A DNA stretch of 14,501 nucleotides from Nitrososphaerales archaeon TH1177 (GCA_014523515.1 JAATVJ010000193.1:1-14501); one strand, 5' to 3'; positions 6,193 through 13,231 are shown, counted from the first letter of the stretch. Program-made: numbers and translations. The notes: generated from the letters alone by a model not told the origin.

Positions 6193-8610
6193 TCATTCTG
6201 GAAAAGAATTGAAATTAAATATTAACACTGAAACAGTATCATTTTCAAAAAATTCTTTCTGACTATAAGACAGAGGAAAATAAATTTTATTTTCATTGTT
6301 ATTTTTTGATAGTTGTAATCCAAAACTTGATGCAATTTTTATTAATTCTTTTTCTTTATTACTATTTTTAGGTATATTAGTGAGTATTTGAAAGGTACCA
6401 TTTGATTTAAGTACTATTGATGCTCCTTTAAATAATAATGATAGTTCTTCATCTTGTCCCTTATGATCTTCAAAACTAGAAAAATTATGAAAGATTAATA
6501 AAATATTATTAATAGACCCACTATGAAGATTAGGTAATAGTTTTTTTGCATCTCCCCAAAAAGAAGATGCATTTTGTTGTTTTAAACTGGCTAATTTATC
6601 TTTAATATTCAATATAGCATCTTCATCGGTTCCTATACCTATAAAATACTCATCTGTATAATCTGTTGCGATTTGATACAAAAGATTTCCTGTTCTTACA
6701 CCAATGTACAAATTAATTTTTGAGTATGATCGTTGAGCATTTTCAATTGTTCTATTTATTTGTGTTGATGGAATTCCCTCATGATAAAATTGATAAACTA
6801 AATCCCATCTTTGCTTGAAAACTTCAGGAAAATTACGATTATTCAACAATTCTTGAAATAAATTAATTTTCATAATTTCAGAAAAAAATTGATCAGTTCT
6901 AGAAATAGCTTCAAATCTTGGAAGCGTCAATTCTTGATATAGGCTTATTACTCTATACCAAGCATTGATAGGATCAGAACTCATGTATGTTACAGATTGA
7001 TCTGCCAAAGATAAAATCTCAGATAATAATATATATTTCTCAGATAATCCTGTTAAATTAAAAATTTTGTTAATTAGATCATAATAGTTTTTCTGAGAAT
7101 TAGGTTTTTTGGTAAATGGATAATCAGTTCTCCATATCAAGGCTTCAATTATTAGACTTTGAATTGGCCTACTAGATCTAATATATTCAGGATGAGTAGT
7201 AACATAATCTACAGGTGGTAATAAATGATATTGATAGTATCGGAAATAACTTTTGAATTCTATTTCATTCATATTATAATAAGCATCGATTATTCTAATT
7301 TTTAAAAGTTCTCTAATCGTATTTTCAACTTTTGGTCCTTCAAACCGATTTAAACCTATACTGGTTTTATAATTATATTGAGAAGGATCATAATCATGTA
7401 GTAAGCTTGCTACCAATAAATACTCATAGTCTTGTCCTGAAAAATCATATCCATGTAATTCTAGAGGTAACATCTGTAAGCTGACATATGCTACTTCAAG
7501 ACTATGATGAAAGTTATGATATCTATGAGAACCATCGCCTAACCCTAATTTTTCATATTCATTTGTAAGAAATTTCAAAAGAATATTAACTTTTTCTATA
7601 CTTTTGGAATGAATATTCTTAATTCTTGCAAGAAATAACAAAGATTCAATTAATTCACCATTACTTAAATAAACCAAATTTATATTAGTTTCTTCTATAA
7701 TATGTTTTTTTTCTATAGGTACATATTTAACCATTTTAGTAAAAATTTCTTTGTAAATAATTTGAATTGGTAGACTTTTTATTAAATAAATTGGTAAGGA
7801 AGTGAATTTCCAAGAATACTTAATTCGTTGTTTTTCATGTTCTACAATATCATTAGAGGCAAGGACAAGCTGTTTATTAATAGCATTCATTAATAATCCA
7901 AAGTCAGAATCACTCATATTCAATTCGCTTATCGAAAAATTACTGGGTTCAGTATTCATTACTAACCATTGCGGAACACAAACAATATAACGATATTTCT
8001 TTTTCAATTTATTATCAGTTTTCAAATTTTCTCGTGAAGTTATTGCAACATTTCTTTTTCCAGAAAAAAAAGGAAGATCATTATCTTTGACAACTTTAAG
8101 AATTATTTCTTTGTCTTTAATTTGCAATCTAAGCAAAATATGCCAATATTTTCCTTTATCTAGCCAATCTGGAACTACAGTTTGTCTATCCCAAAAATCA
8201 GTCGGGCCTAATGGAACATAACCTTGTTCATATTTTCTCGTTTTATGGTTAAAAGTGGAATAGTTATGATCTCCAATATTGGGATCTATTTTTTTACAAA
8301 GATCTCTTGCTAACAAAACATTATCTCTGGTTCTTGTAAATTCTCTGTATGCCATTACACCCCAAATACTTCCCAAAGCACTAAGAATTGTAAATATCAC
8401 ATCTAAATTATCTATTGGGGTATCAGTAAAATAATGTGGAGCTAAGGGAATTCCGAACCATCCTGTAGATAATATCCCTGTAAGAGCAAGTGTTACAAAT
8501 AATGAACGAACAAGATCATAATAATATAGACTAAATGATTTTTTATAATTTCCTGAAGGATTATGAGTCTTAAAAGGCGTGGTAATCTTGAAAAAATAAA
8601 ATAATTTCAT
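6193..8610 (-). CDS. Membrane-anchored HD/class-I-PDE-like protein fused to degenerate TrmB-like methyltransferase domain
   Basis: An 805-aa protein. Two hydrophobic helices (about 35-57 and 68-87) anchor it. Residues about 100-330 are unrecognised. The middle (about 330-570) resembles the catalytic domain of class I cyclic-nucleotide phosphodiesterases: YHNFHHSLEV (364-373) with H365 and H369, LLHDYD with H405/D406, RTDYPF (494-499) and SLADQS with D537. These are the metal ligands in family order, but the second His of HDxxH is replaced (P409). The last part (about 630-800) resembles tRNA (guanine-N7)-methyltransferase (TrmB enzyme) folds: LYIGVRTGNLLYQIA, FIGIGTDE, DAKKLLPNL. The SAM glycine motif is altered and the PDPWPK signature is absent, so methyl transfer is doubtful. 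A TATA box lies about 50 nt upstream. Substrate is unknown. Confidence 0.75.
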   Translation of the reverse strand: MKLFYFFKITTPFKTHNPSGNYKKSFSLYYYDLVRSLFVTLALTGILSTGWFGIPLAPHYFTDTPIDNLDVIFTILSALGSIWGVMAYREFTRTRDNVLLARDLCKKIDPNIGDHNYSTFNHKTRKYEQGYVPLGPTDFWDRQTVVPDWLDKGKYWHILLRLQIKDKEIILKVVKDNDLPFFSGKRNVAITSRENLKTDNKLKKKYRYIVCVPQWLVMNTEPSNFSISELNMSDSDFGLLMNAINKQLVLASNDIVEHEKQRIKYSWKFTSLPIYLIKSLPIQIIYKEIFTKMVKYVPIEKKHIIEETNINLVYLSNGELIESLLFLARIKNIHSKSIEKVNILLKFLTNEYEKLGLGDGSHRYHNFHHSLEVAYVSLQMLPLELHGYDFSGQDYEYLLVASLLHDYDPSQYNYKTSIGLNRFEGPKVENTIRELLKIRIIDAYYNMNEIEFKSYFRYYQYHLLPPVDYVTTHPEYIRSSRPIQSLIIEALIWRTDYPFTKKPNSQKNYYDLINKIFNLTGLSEKYILLSEILSLADQSVTYMSSDPINAWYRVISLYQELTLPRFEAISRTDQFFSEIMKINLFQELLNNRNFPEVFKQRWDLVYQFYHEGIPSTQINRTIENAQRSYSKINLYIGVRTGNLLYQIATDYTDEYFIGIGTDEDAILNIKDKLASLKQQNASSFWGDAKKLLPNLHSGSINNILLIFHNFSSFEDHKGQDEELSLLFKGASIVLKSNGTFQILTNIPKNSNKEKELIKIASSFGLQLSKNNNENKIYFPLSYSQKEFFENDTVSVLIFNFNSFPE

Positions 8611-8653
8611 ATTAATCTGTTTCCAACTGATAGATATTCTTTATTTGTACTAT

Positions 8654-8664
8654 TATTATATATA
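8654..8664 (-). promoter_or_regulatory. TATA box of the PDE-like gene
   Basis: The coding strand reads TATATATAATA centred near 8660. Transcription would start near 8634, giving a leader of about 24 nt without a strong ribosome binding site. Confidence 0.45.
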
Positions 8665-8775
8665 GGATTTTGCCAAAAGTATAAAAATTTATACAATTGT
8701 AAAATTAATTGATTTTAATAAAAATATTATATGATAACTATATATGATATTAATATTAAACTATAAAATTTTATT

Positions 8776-9105
8776 CTAGGTTATAAAAAGGCTCGCATCT
8801 TTTTCATTCAAATTAAAAGTTAAGTTTTTTATTTTACTTTTATAAAAAATTAATTTACGTCCTTTAGCATTAATAGTAATTTTATCTATTGATATTACAC
8901 CAAGATCTTCTAATTTCTTTATTCTTTTATAAATTGAGCTTAACGGTAGTGATATTTCTTCATGTATTTGATAAACTGTTTTAGAATGTTCTATAATTGA
9001 TAAAATAATTTTATAAGTATCATTTTCAAGGATACTATTTAAAAAGGAAATAGTGTTTTTTTTATCAATATTCCAACTATTCTTGATTTCAGTTAAGCTG
9101 TACAT
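8776..9105 (-). CDS. Small winged-helix (ArsR-like) transcriptional regulator
   Basis: A 109-aa protein. Residues about 28-90 form a winged helix: helix YKIILSIIEHSKT, then TVYQIHEEISLPLSSIYKRI as the helix-turn-helix, KKLEDLGVI, and a beta-wing with ITINAKGRKLIFYKSKI. This is the ArsR-like fold common in archaea. No metal-binding Cys or His cluster is visible, so it is probably not itself the iron sensor. It lies 77 bp after the FTR1 permease frame on the same strand. Its promoter holds three DtxR-like boxes, one ending a single base before its ATG. This predicts metal-dependent repression of the regulator by a DtxR-type protein encoded elsewhere. Its own targets are unknown. Confidence 0.75.
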   Translation of the reverse strand: MYSLTEIKNSWNIDKKNTISFLNSILENDTYKIILSIIEHSKTVYQIHEEISLPLSSIYKRIKKLEDLGVISIDKITINAKGRKLIFYKSKIKNLTFNLNEKDASLFIT

Positions 9106-9106
9106 A

Positions 9107-9120
9107 TTAGGTTACCCTAA
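9107..9120 (-). promoter_or_regulatory. DtxR-like iron box A
   Basis: TTAGGTTACCCTAA, an imperfect palindrome of the DtxR/IdeR operator type (TTAGGTTAGCCTAA-like). It ends one base before the ATG of the wHTH gene and covers its expected transcription start, so a bound repressor would block initiation. Confidence 0.65.
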
Positions 9121-9139
9121 TTATAATTAGGGTAGCCTA
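9108..9139. repeat. 32-bp near-perfect palindrome joining boxes A and B
   Basis: Boxes A and B are arranged head to head around ATTATAAT so that 9113-9134 is a perfect 22-bp palindrome. Pairing extends to 9108/9139 with one mismatch (9112/9135). The symmetry suggests a double operator bound by two repressor dimers. Confidence 0.75.
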
Positions 9140-9140
9140 T
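9127..9140 (-). promoter_or_regulatory. DtxR-like iron box B
   Basis: TTAGGGTAGCCTAT on the + strand, close to the DtxR consensus. It sits between the TATA box (9142-9149) and the start codon of the wHTH gene. Confidence 0.6.
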
Positions 9141-9141
9141 C

Positions 9142-9149
9142 TTATAAAT
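9142..9149 (-). promoter_or_regulatory. TATA box of the wHTH gene
   Basis: ATTTATAA on the coding strand lies between iron boxes B and C. It predicts a start near 9119, giving a leader of about 14 nt made almost wholly of box A. Confidence 0.5.
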
Positions 9150-9150
9150 G

Positions 9151-9164
9151 TTAGGTTATCCTAA
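9151..9164 (-). promoter_or_regulatory. DtxR-like iron box C
   Basis: TTAGGTTATCCTAA, a third copy just upstream of the TATA box and about 20 bp after the FTR1 stop codon. With boxes A and B it surrounds the TATA box on both sides. Confidence 0.6.
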
Positions 9165-9182
9165 TAAATAAATAAATAAAAA

Positions 9183-10946
9183 TTATTTTTTAAATTCTGA
9201 CATAGATTTTCGAGAAGATTCAATAAGTTTCTTTCTTCGTGGCTGAATAATAAGAATATATGCAGAACCTACAAGATATACCGATAACAGAATTATTTGA
9301 GCTATAACCGTTTCAAGAGTAGGATGAATACCAGTCATAGTTGCCAGGTTTACATCTAAACGTGGAATTATTCCAAATAAATGAGTAGTTGATATATAGC
9401 CAACTTCTTGGAACTCGCGAATAGCATTTCCTAAGAAGGTTATTGACATATAGGCACCTATCCCCATGGTAAGTCCGAATAGAACTCTTAATGGTAATTT
9501 CTTTCCCAATTTTCGAACTAAAATTGCCACTCCTATTATTACTGCAAGACCCAGGACCATTCCAAGAATAACGAAAAGTTCCATATATTTAGCATAAGAT
9601 AGCATTGCTTGGTAAAACAAAACAGTTTCGAAGCCTTCTCTATATACTGTAAAAAATGATAGTAAGATAAATACCATCACACTACCAGTTGTAGTGGCTT
9701 TCCAAACCTTTGATTTAACAAATTCTATCCATTTTTTTGTCTCTATTTTGTTAAGGACCCAAAAACTAACCCAGAATAATACAGCAACTGCAGCTATTCC
9801 AGCTATAGCTTCAATAAGTTCTCTGCTTGCACCAGAAAGTTCTATGAAGAATTGTGCAATGAACCATGTAATAGCTGTTGCACCAGCAGCCAGAATTATA
9901 CCGTAATACACATATTTCTTGAATCGCTCATTCCTTGAAGCTTCCAAATATGTAATTATTGCTCCTATGATTAATGCAGACTCTAATCCTTCTCGAAATA
10001 TAATAGAAAAGGAAGATGAAAAGGCAATACTTGGTGCTACTGAACCAATTCCTGAAACTAATCTTTCGGACTCATCCAGTCCATTTTGAAGTTCACCAAT
10101 CTTTTTTACAATATTTTCATAGCCTGATTGTTGTCCTATCATATTTCGTAATTCAGCAAATTTAATTTCCATATCTAATGTAAAATCTGGATCGATTGGT
10201 CTAAGTGGTAGTTCTATATTCTCATAACTATCCAGATAAGCAGAACGTGCTACTACCAATGCTTCATCATATTTATTTTCTTTGTATAAATCCAATACCT
10301 TTTGAAGATTTAGTCTAATTTGATCTATATTATTTCTAACACCTTGTTTTTGAGGATCAGTAGATTCACCCATCTCATTACGATCTCCTTGAAAGGATCC
10401 AAAACCTTTACTAAGTTCTTCAATATTGGCAAGGTTATTTCCGCCTGAAGAAATTAATTCTTCTGTTGAAGTATTATTATTATTACTATTTACTACTACT
10501 AGTGAGGGATCATTTTCTAAAATTAATTTAGCATTATCTAGTTTAGTTTTTATTTGAGTAATAAATGGTTCAATAACTTCTAATTTCTCCTTATTTTTAA
10601 TAAGTTTTCGGAGCTCTTCTCTCATGTCAATTTCTATATCAATCATCAGATTTGGATCATTTTTTTCTATAGGGGCTTCGAGGTATTCATAATTATCCAA
10701 ATACGCCGACATGGCATGCTTATCAGCTTGTCTATAATCATTGTTTTCTCTTATTTCAACGATCACATTATTTAATAATGTATGAATATTTGAAAAGTAA
10801 TTTTGATATTCATCTGGAAAACTTGGTAAATTATTATTGGTGTTTAATAATTCCTTCAAATAGCTTTGAAGAGAGGTAATAGATGAAGACAAATCATTAA
10901 AACTGTTTTGATTCCAATTTTGTTCTACTTTAGAATACATTGACAT
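9183..10946 (-). CDS. FTR1-family high-affinity iron permease, open part of an interrupted gene
   Basis: This is the ATG-started 587-codon part of the permease. Residues 72-143 and 221-297 are two copies of an extracytoplasmic module marked by AYLDNYEYLE and AYLDSYENIE. They are joined by an Asn/Ser/Gly-rich linker. The C-terminal half has about seven membrane helices (from about 309). Its two REXXE iron-binding motifs are REGLE (318-322) and REGFE (436-440), with REFQE (510-514) near the end. FTR1 proteins move iron across the membrane. This ATG is unlikely to be the true start: the same frame is open for 165 more codons upstream, back to a TAA that separates it from a signal peptide. Starting here would leave the outer domain without export. 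See the whole-gene entry. Confidence 0.85.
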   Translation of the reverse strand: MSMYSKVEQNWNQNSFNDLSSSITSLQSYLKELLNTNNNLPSFPDEYQNYFSNIHTLLNNVIVEIRENNDYRQADKHAMSAYLDNYEYLEAPIEKNDPNLMIDIEIDMREELRKLIKNKEKLEVIEPFITQIKTKLDNAKLILENDPSLVVVNSNNNNTSTEELISSGGNNLANIEELSKGFGSFQGDRNEMGESTDPQKQGVRNNIDQIRLNLQKVLDLYKENKYDEALVVARSAYLDSYENIELPLRPIDPDFTLDMEIKFAELRNMIGQQSGYENIVKKIGELQNGLDESERLVSGIGSVAPSIAFSSSFSIIFREGLESALIIGAIITYLEASRNERFKKYVYYGIILAAGATAITWFIAQFFIELSGASRELIEAIAGIAAVAVLFWVSFWVLNKIETKKWIEFVKSKVWKATTTGSVMVFILLSFFTVYREGFETVLFYQAMLSYAKYMELFVILGMVLGLAVIIGVAILVRKLGKKLPLRVLFGLTMGIGAYMSITFLGNAIREFQEVGYISTTHLFGIIPRLDVNLATMTGIHPTLETVIAQIILLSVYLVGSAYILIIQPRRKKLIESSRKSMSEFKK

Positions 10947-11438
10947 TATTTGGTTCTTTTCGCTACCTTCAAATTCATTAGATGGAATTTGATTGATTTG
11001 ATGTTTTGATCTTTCTAATATTCCTTTTATATTATCATATACGAGATTTTTTTGTTCTTTATTATCAGTTGAATTAGAAATACTTATAAAATTAGAAGCA
11101 TCCTGTAAAAGCTGGATTGAGCTTTGAATTAGAAAATTCTTATCGTTGAGAGTATTATTTCCTACTATTTTACTATCTAGTAAATAATTTGTATTTCTTA
11201 TTTCATCTATTGTTTGTTTAATTTCCTCTATAGGTATAGTTTTAACATCCTTTAGAAAAATAGGTAAATCAGTTAAAAGTTTCTCTAATTTAGAAGATAA
11301 TTCAGGAGCAACCGCTTGTAAATCAGATTTTATATTAGGAAAAATATTTGTATGAGGAATATAAGCATGGGAAAATGCGTCATCCAGATTATTGGATTCT
11401 ATATTTTTTTCACTAAGATCTAATTGAGAATTTATTCT

Positions 11439-11624
11439 TTAAAGGTTAATATATATAATAAATTTTTTTTTGATATCTATTTGAGAAATTAGATCCTCAG
11501 TTACAGAATCACTTTGTGAATATCCATTATTGAGTAATGTAAGTGTAAGTAAAAAAAATATCATCAAAGAAAATATATAATATAATTTGAATGTATTTAT
11601 TTTTGAATTTATTTTATTTCTCAT
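11439..11624 (-). pseudogene. Signal-peptide fragment of the interrupted FTR1 gene
   Basis: A 61-aa product: a basic N-terminus (MRNKINSKINTFK), a hydrophobic core YYIFSLMIFFLLTLTLL (15-31), then a polar NNGYSQSDS cleavage region and about 25 further residues before TAA. The ATG is preceded by GATGAGG about 12-18 nt upstream, a possible ribosome binding site. The sequence past the TAA continues in the same frame as helical, protein-like sequence, so this is best read as the 5' end of the permease gene and not as an independent small protein. Confidence 0.6.
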
Positions 11625-11656
11625 TTTGAATTTTTCCTCATCTAATCCAGTCTATA

Positions 11657-11670
11657 TTAGGTTTACCTAA
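11657..11670 (-). promoter_or_regulatory. DtxR-like iron box D at the FTR1 promoter
   Basis: TTAGGTTTACCTAA, an imperfect palindrome matching boxes A to C in its TTAGG(4 nt)CCTAA plan. It lies 33 nt before the FTR1 ATG, at the transcription start predicted from the TATA-like element at 11681-11692. Iron-dependent repression of the permease is the natural reading. Confidence 0.7.
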
Positions 11671-11680
11671 TTATTTAGCT

Positions 11681-11692
11681 ATATTTAAATAT
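11681..11692 (-). promoter_or_regulatory. TATA box of the FTR1 gene
   Basis: ATATTTAAATAT, centred about 26 nt upstream of the middle of iron box D. It implies a leader of about 36 nt carrying GATGAGG before the ATG. Confidence 0.45.
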
Positions 11693-11844
11693 TACAACAA
11701 TTTTAAGCAATAGAACTTGTTATTTAAAGAATAAACACAAATAAAAATTATTATTATAGAATAAAAAAAGTAAATTGCATTCTAGTTTAAATATCATATT
11801 TAATATAACAAAAAAATTCTGCTAATTCAATGCAATATATAAAA

Positions 11845-12264
11845 TTACTGTTTAAACAATTTTTCTGCCATGTCTAAATTAGATCTTATATTATTATATA
11901 ATGTAGTAATTTCATCTAAAGGCTTTTTATCTTCAATAGCACTTGCAAGATCTTCTCTTATCATCACTTCTGTTTCTTCCATTAGATCTTTATCAAGTTC
12001 TTTTAGAGGATCTTCAATATACTCATAATTGTCAATATAGGCAATATCTACTATTTCAGATGCACCTACATAATTTCCTGCATACAATTCTGCTATTGAC
12101 TTATCTAGTAAATTTCTGATAGTGGATAAAATGGTTAAAGGATCACTTTTTTCTTCTCCATTTCCCCCTTGTCCTTTAATATTGTATAATGGAAAAAATA
12201 AATATACCATTAAAATAGACGAACTGATAGTATAGAACATTTGTCTTGAATTTACCATTTTCAT
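11845..12264 (-). CDS. Secreted stand-alone FTR1 outer-module protein
   Basis: A 139-aa exported protein. It has a hydrophobic N-terminal helix (about 7-28, MFYTISSSILMVYLFFPLYN), then a Gly/Glu linker and one copy of the module repeated in the neighbouring permease. The module holds AYIDNYEYIEDPL, the counterpart of AYLDNYEYLEAPI and AYLDSYENIELPL, followed by an acidic helix with EVMIREDLASAIEDKKPL and a C-terminal NIRSNLDMAEKLF. Shared acidic positions (D, E, E) could bind metal. It lies 220 bp upstream of FTR1 on the same strand with its own TATA box. No iron box was seen before it. The start is ATG 12264; a TTG one codon earlier is in frame but unlikely. A role as iron-binding partner or chaperone of the permease is inferred. 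Confidence 0.75.
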   Translation of the reverse strand: MKMVNSRQMFYTISSSILMVYLFFPLYNIKGQGGNGEEKSDPLTILSTIRNLLDKSIAELYAGNYVGASEIVDIAYIDNYEYIEDPLKELDKDLMEETEVMIREDLASAIEDKKPLDEITTLYNNIRSNLDMAEKLFKQ

Positions 12265-12283
12265 CAAATACTTGAAAATGTAA

Positions 12284-12294
12284 TTTTATATATA
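12284..12294 (-). promoter_or_regulatory. TATA box of the secreted module gene
   Basis: TATATATAAAA on the coding strand, centred about 24 nt before ATG 12264. It predicts leaderless transcription starting at that ATG and argues against the TTG start one codon earlier. Confidence 0.55.
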
Positions 12295-12430
12295 CCATTA
12301 TCTCTTTCTCATTTTGAAAATAATATTTGTATTCTATCGTATTGATATATTTTAAATAATAATTCTATGTTATTAAATATAAGACAACATTAAATAATAG
12401 AAATTATGCAATTTGATATAAATTTAACAC

Positions 12431-12437
12431 TCTATCC
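12431..12437 (+). repeat. Target-site duplication, left copy
   Basis: TCTATCC lies directly outside the left inverted repeat of the insertion element and is repeated exactly at 13175-13181 directly outside the right one. Confidence 0.75.
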
Positions 12438-12453
12438 GGTGCTGTTAACTTAA
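12438..12453 (+). repeat. Left terminal inverted repeat of the IS
   Basis: GGTGCTGTTAACTTAA. It pairs with 13159-13174 with two mismatches. The transposase frame's final TAA (12445-12447) lies inside it. Confidence 0.8.
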
Positions 12454-13119
12454 GTTTATTTCACCTCCTCTTTTAATAAATAAAATTTTATTTCTAATTT
12501 CTGAATTATAGAAATATACAAACAACTTTATCCAATTGTATACGTGCTGTAGATCACAATTACTTTTCTTCTTTTGGTTTTTGTTGATACAACAAGGATA
12601 ATAATCATCAAAACATTCGGTTCTGTCTTTAAAATACTACATTACCCTTTCAATCAGACTCTTCTCTAGTGGTGAATGTAATCTATGTTTTAGATGTAGA
12701 AAAGTACAGGCTTGAGGATACCAGGTACCACCATCAGTGTAAACTATATGTTTGCCATATTTATCAACTAAGGATCTAATGAAATTCTCTGCTACAAACA
12801 TATTTCTTTCATCTGAAATATTAATACCAAGTACAGATTTATGAATTGGTTCAATACAAATCCATATCCAATAATGATTATTTCCAATTTGAATAATTGT
12901 TTCATCTATAATGAATGCTGAAACTCTTTTCCTTTTGTAAATATAACATGAACCAAATCTTTGTATCCAATTCCTTATAGCAATATGACTGCATTTCTCG
13001 TCATCAAATATATCTAACGCTTTGGAAGTATTCCTTAAACTTAAACCAAGAAAATACAAATACAAAGAGTACATAACTACAATAGTGGATGTTCTGTTCC
13101 TGACAAATCCTAGTAACAT
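12445..13119 (-). pseudogene. IS6-family-like DDE transposase interrupted by an amber codon
   Basis: From ATG 13119 the frame gives 160 residues. They include a helix-turn-helix-like region (LSLRNTSKALDIF, then SHIAIRNWIQRFG) and the DDE catalytic residues in FIIDET (D72), YTDGG (D129) and SLIERV (E157). A TAG at 12637-12639 then stops it. The same frame continues YFKDRTECFDDYYPC and on to TAA at 12445, inside the inverted repeat. A single C-to-T change of a CAG codon would explain the TAG. Upstream of the ATG the frame stays open to 13158 and encodes SCECPILTC, so the original start may have been further upstream, perhaps with Cys ligands. The truncated product lacks the C-terminal part that IS6 transposases normally keep. 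Confidence 0.8.
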
Positions 13120-13158
13120 ACAAGTTAGAATGGGACATTCACAGCTAAATCCATTCTG

Positions 13159-13174
13159 TTAAATTAACAGCGCC
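13159..13174 (-). repeat. Right terminal inverted repeat of the IS
   Basis: The reverse complement reads GGCGCTGTTAATTTAA. The + strand also contains CTGTTAAATTAACAG (13156-13170), a self-complementary sequence around the inner edge of the repeat. Confidence 0.8.
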
Positions 13175-13181
13175 TCTATCC
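13175..13181 (+). repeat. Target-site duplication, right copy
   Basis: TCTATCC, identical to 12431-12437 on the other side of the element. Confidence 0.75.
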
Positions 13182-13231
13182 TTATCTGTTATTTCTAAAA
13201 TTTATATAATTAGTTTTTGTATTTATAGTAA

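Larger units (their letters stand above)
9183..11624 (-). pseudogene. Full FTR1 iron permease gene with one in-frame TAA after the signal peptide
   Basis: Read as one frame, 11624 to 9183 spans 814 codons. It holds a signal peptide (codons about 14-37), a first outer segment with AFSHAYIPHTNIFPNIK, two AYLD modules and the FTR1 membrane domain. A single TAA at 11439-11441 (codon 62) interrupts it. Both sides share the same frame and no other stop occurs over the next 751 codons. No ATG occurs between the TAA and codon 227. This fits one recent nonsense substitution (for example from CAA or AAA), a sequencing error, or read-through. The promoter is intact: TATA box and DtxR-like box upstream. 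A second nonsense-interrupted gene lies about 1 kb away in the IS element. Confidence 0.7.
12438..13174 (-). mobile_element. IS6-like insertion sequence, 737 bp, complete ends
   Basis: The element is bounded by 16-bp terminal inverted repeats: GGTGCTGTTAACTTAA at 12438-12453, and 13159-13174, whose reverse complement is GGCGCTGTTAATTTAA (14 of 16 match). The ends start GG(T/C)GCTGTTAA, like IS6-family ends. A 7-bp duplication TCTATCC flanks both sides. It carries one DDE transposase gene on the (-) strand, interrupted by an amber codon. The intact ends and target duplication point to insertion by transposition with little later decay of the borders. It lies between the iron locus and two small genes and interrupts no recognisable gene. 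Confidence 0.85.

Noticed and set aside
11439..11624. Independent small secreted protein
   Set aside because: The frame continues open for 751 codons after its stop into FTR1 without a new start, so it is better explained as the 5' end of that gene.
12461..12470. Perfect Shine-Dalgarno sequence GAGGAGGTGA on the (-) strand near the IS end
   Set aside because: No start codon follows at a useful distance; the bases are codons of the transposase frame past the amber stop.
12637..12639. Pyrrolysine or other recoding of the amber codon
   Set aside because: No pyrrolysine genes in the window, no reason to expect Pyl in a transposase, and the nearby FTR1 stop is TAA, which Pyl does not decode.
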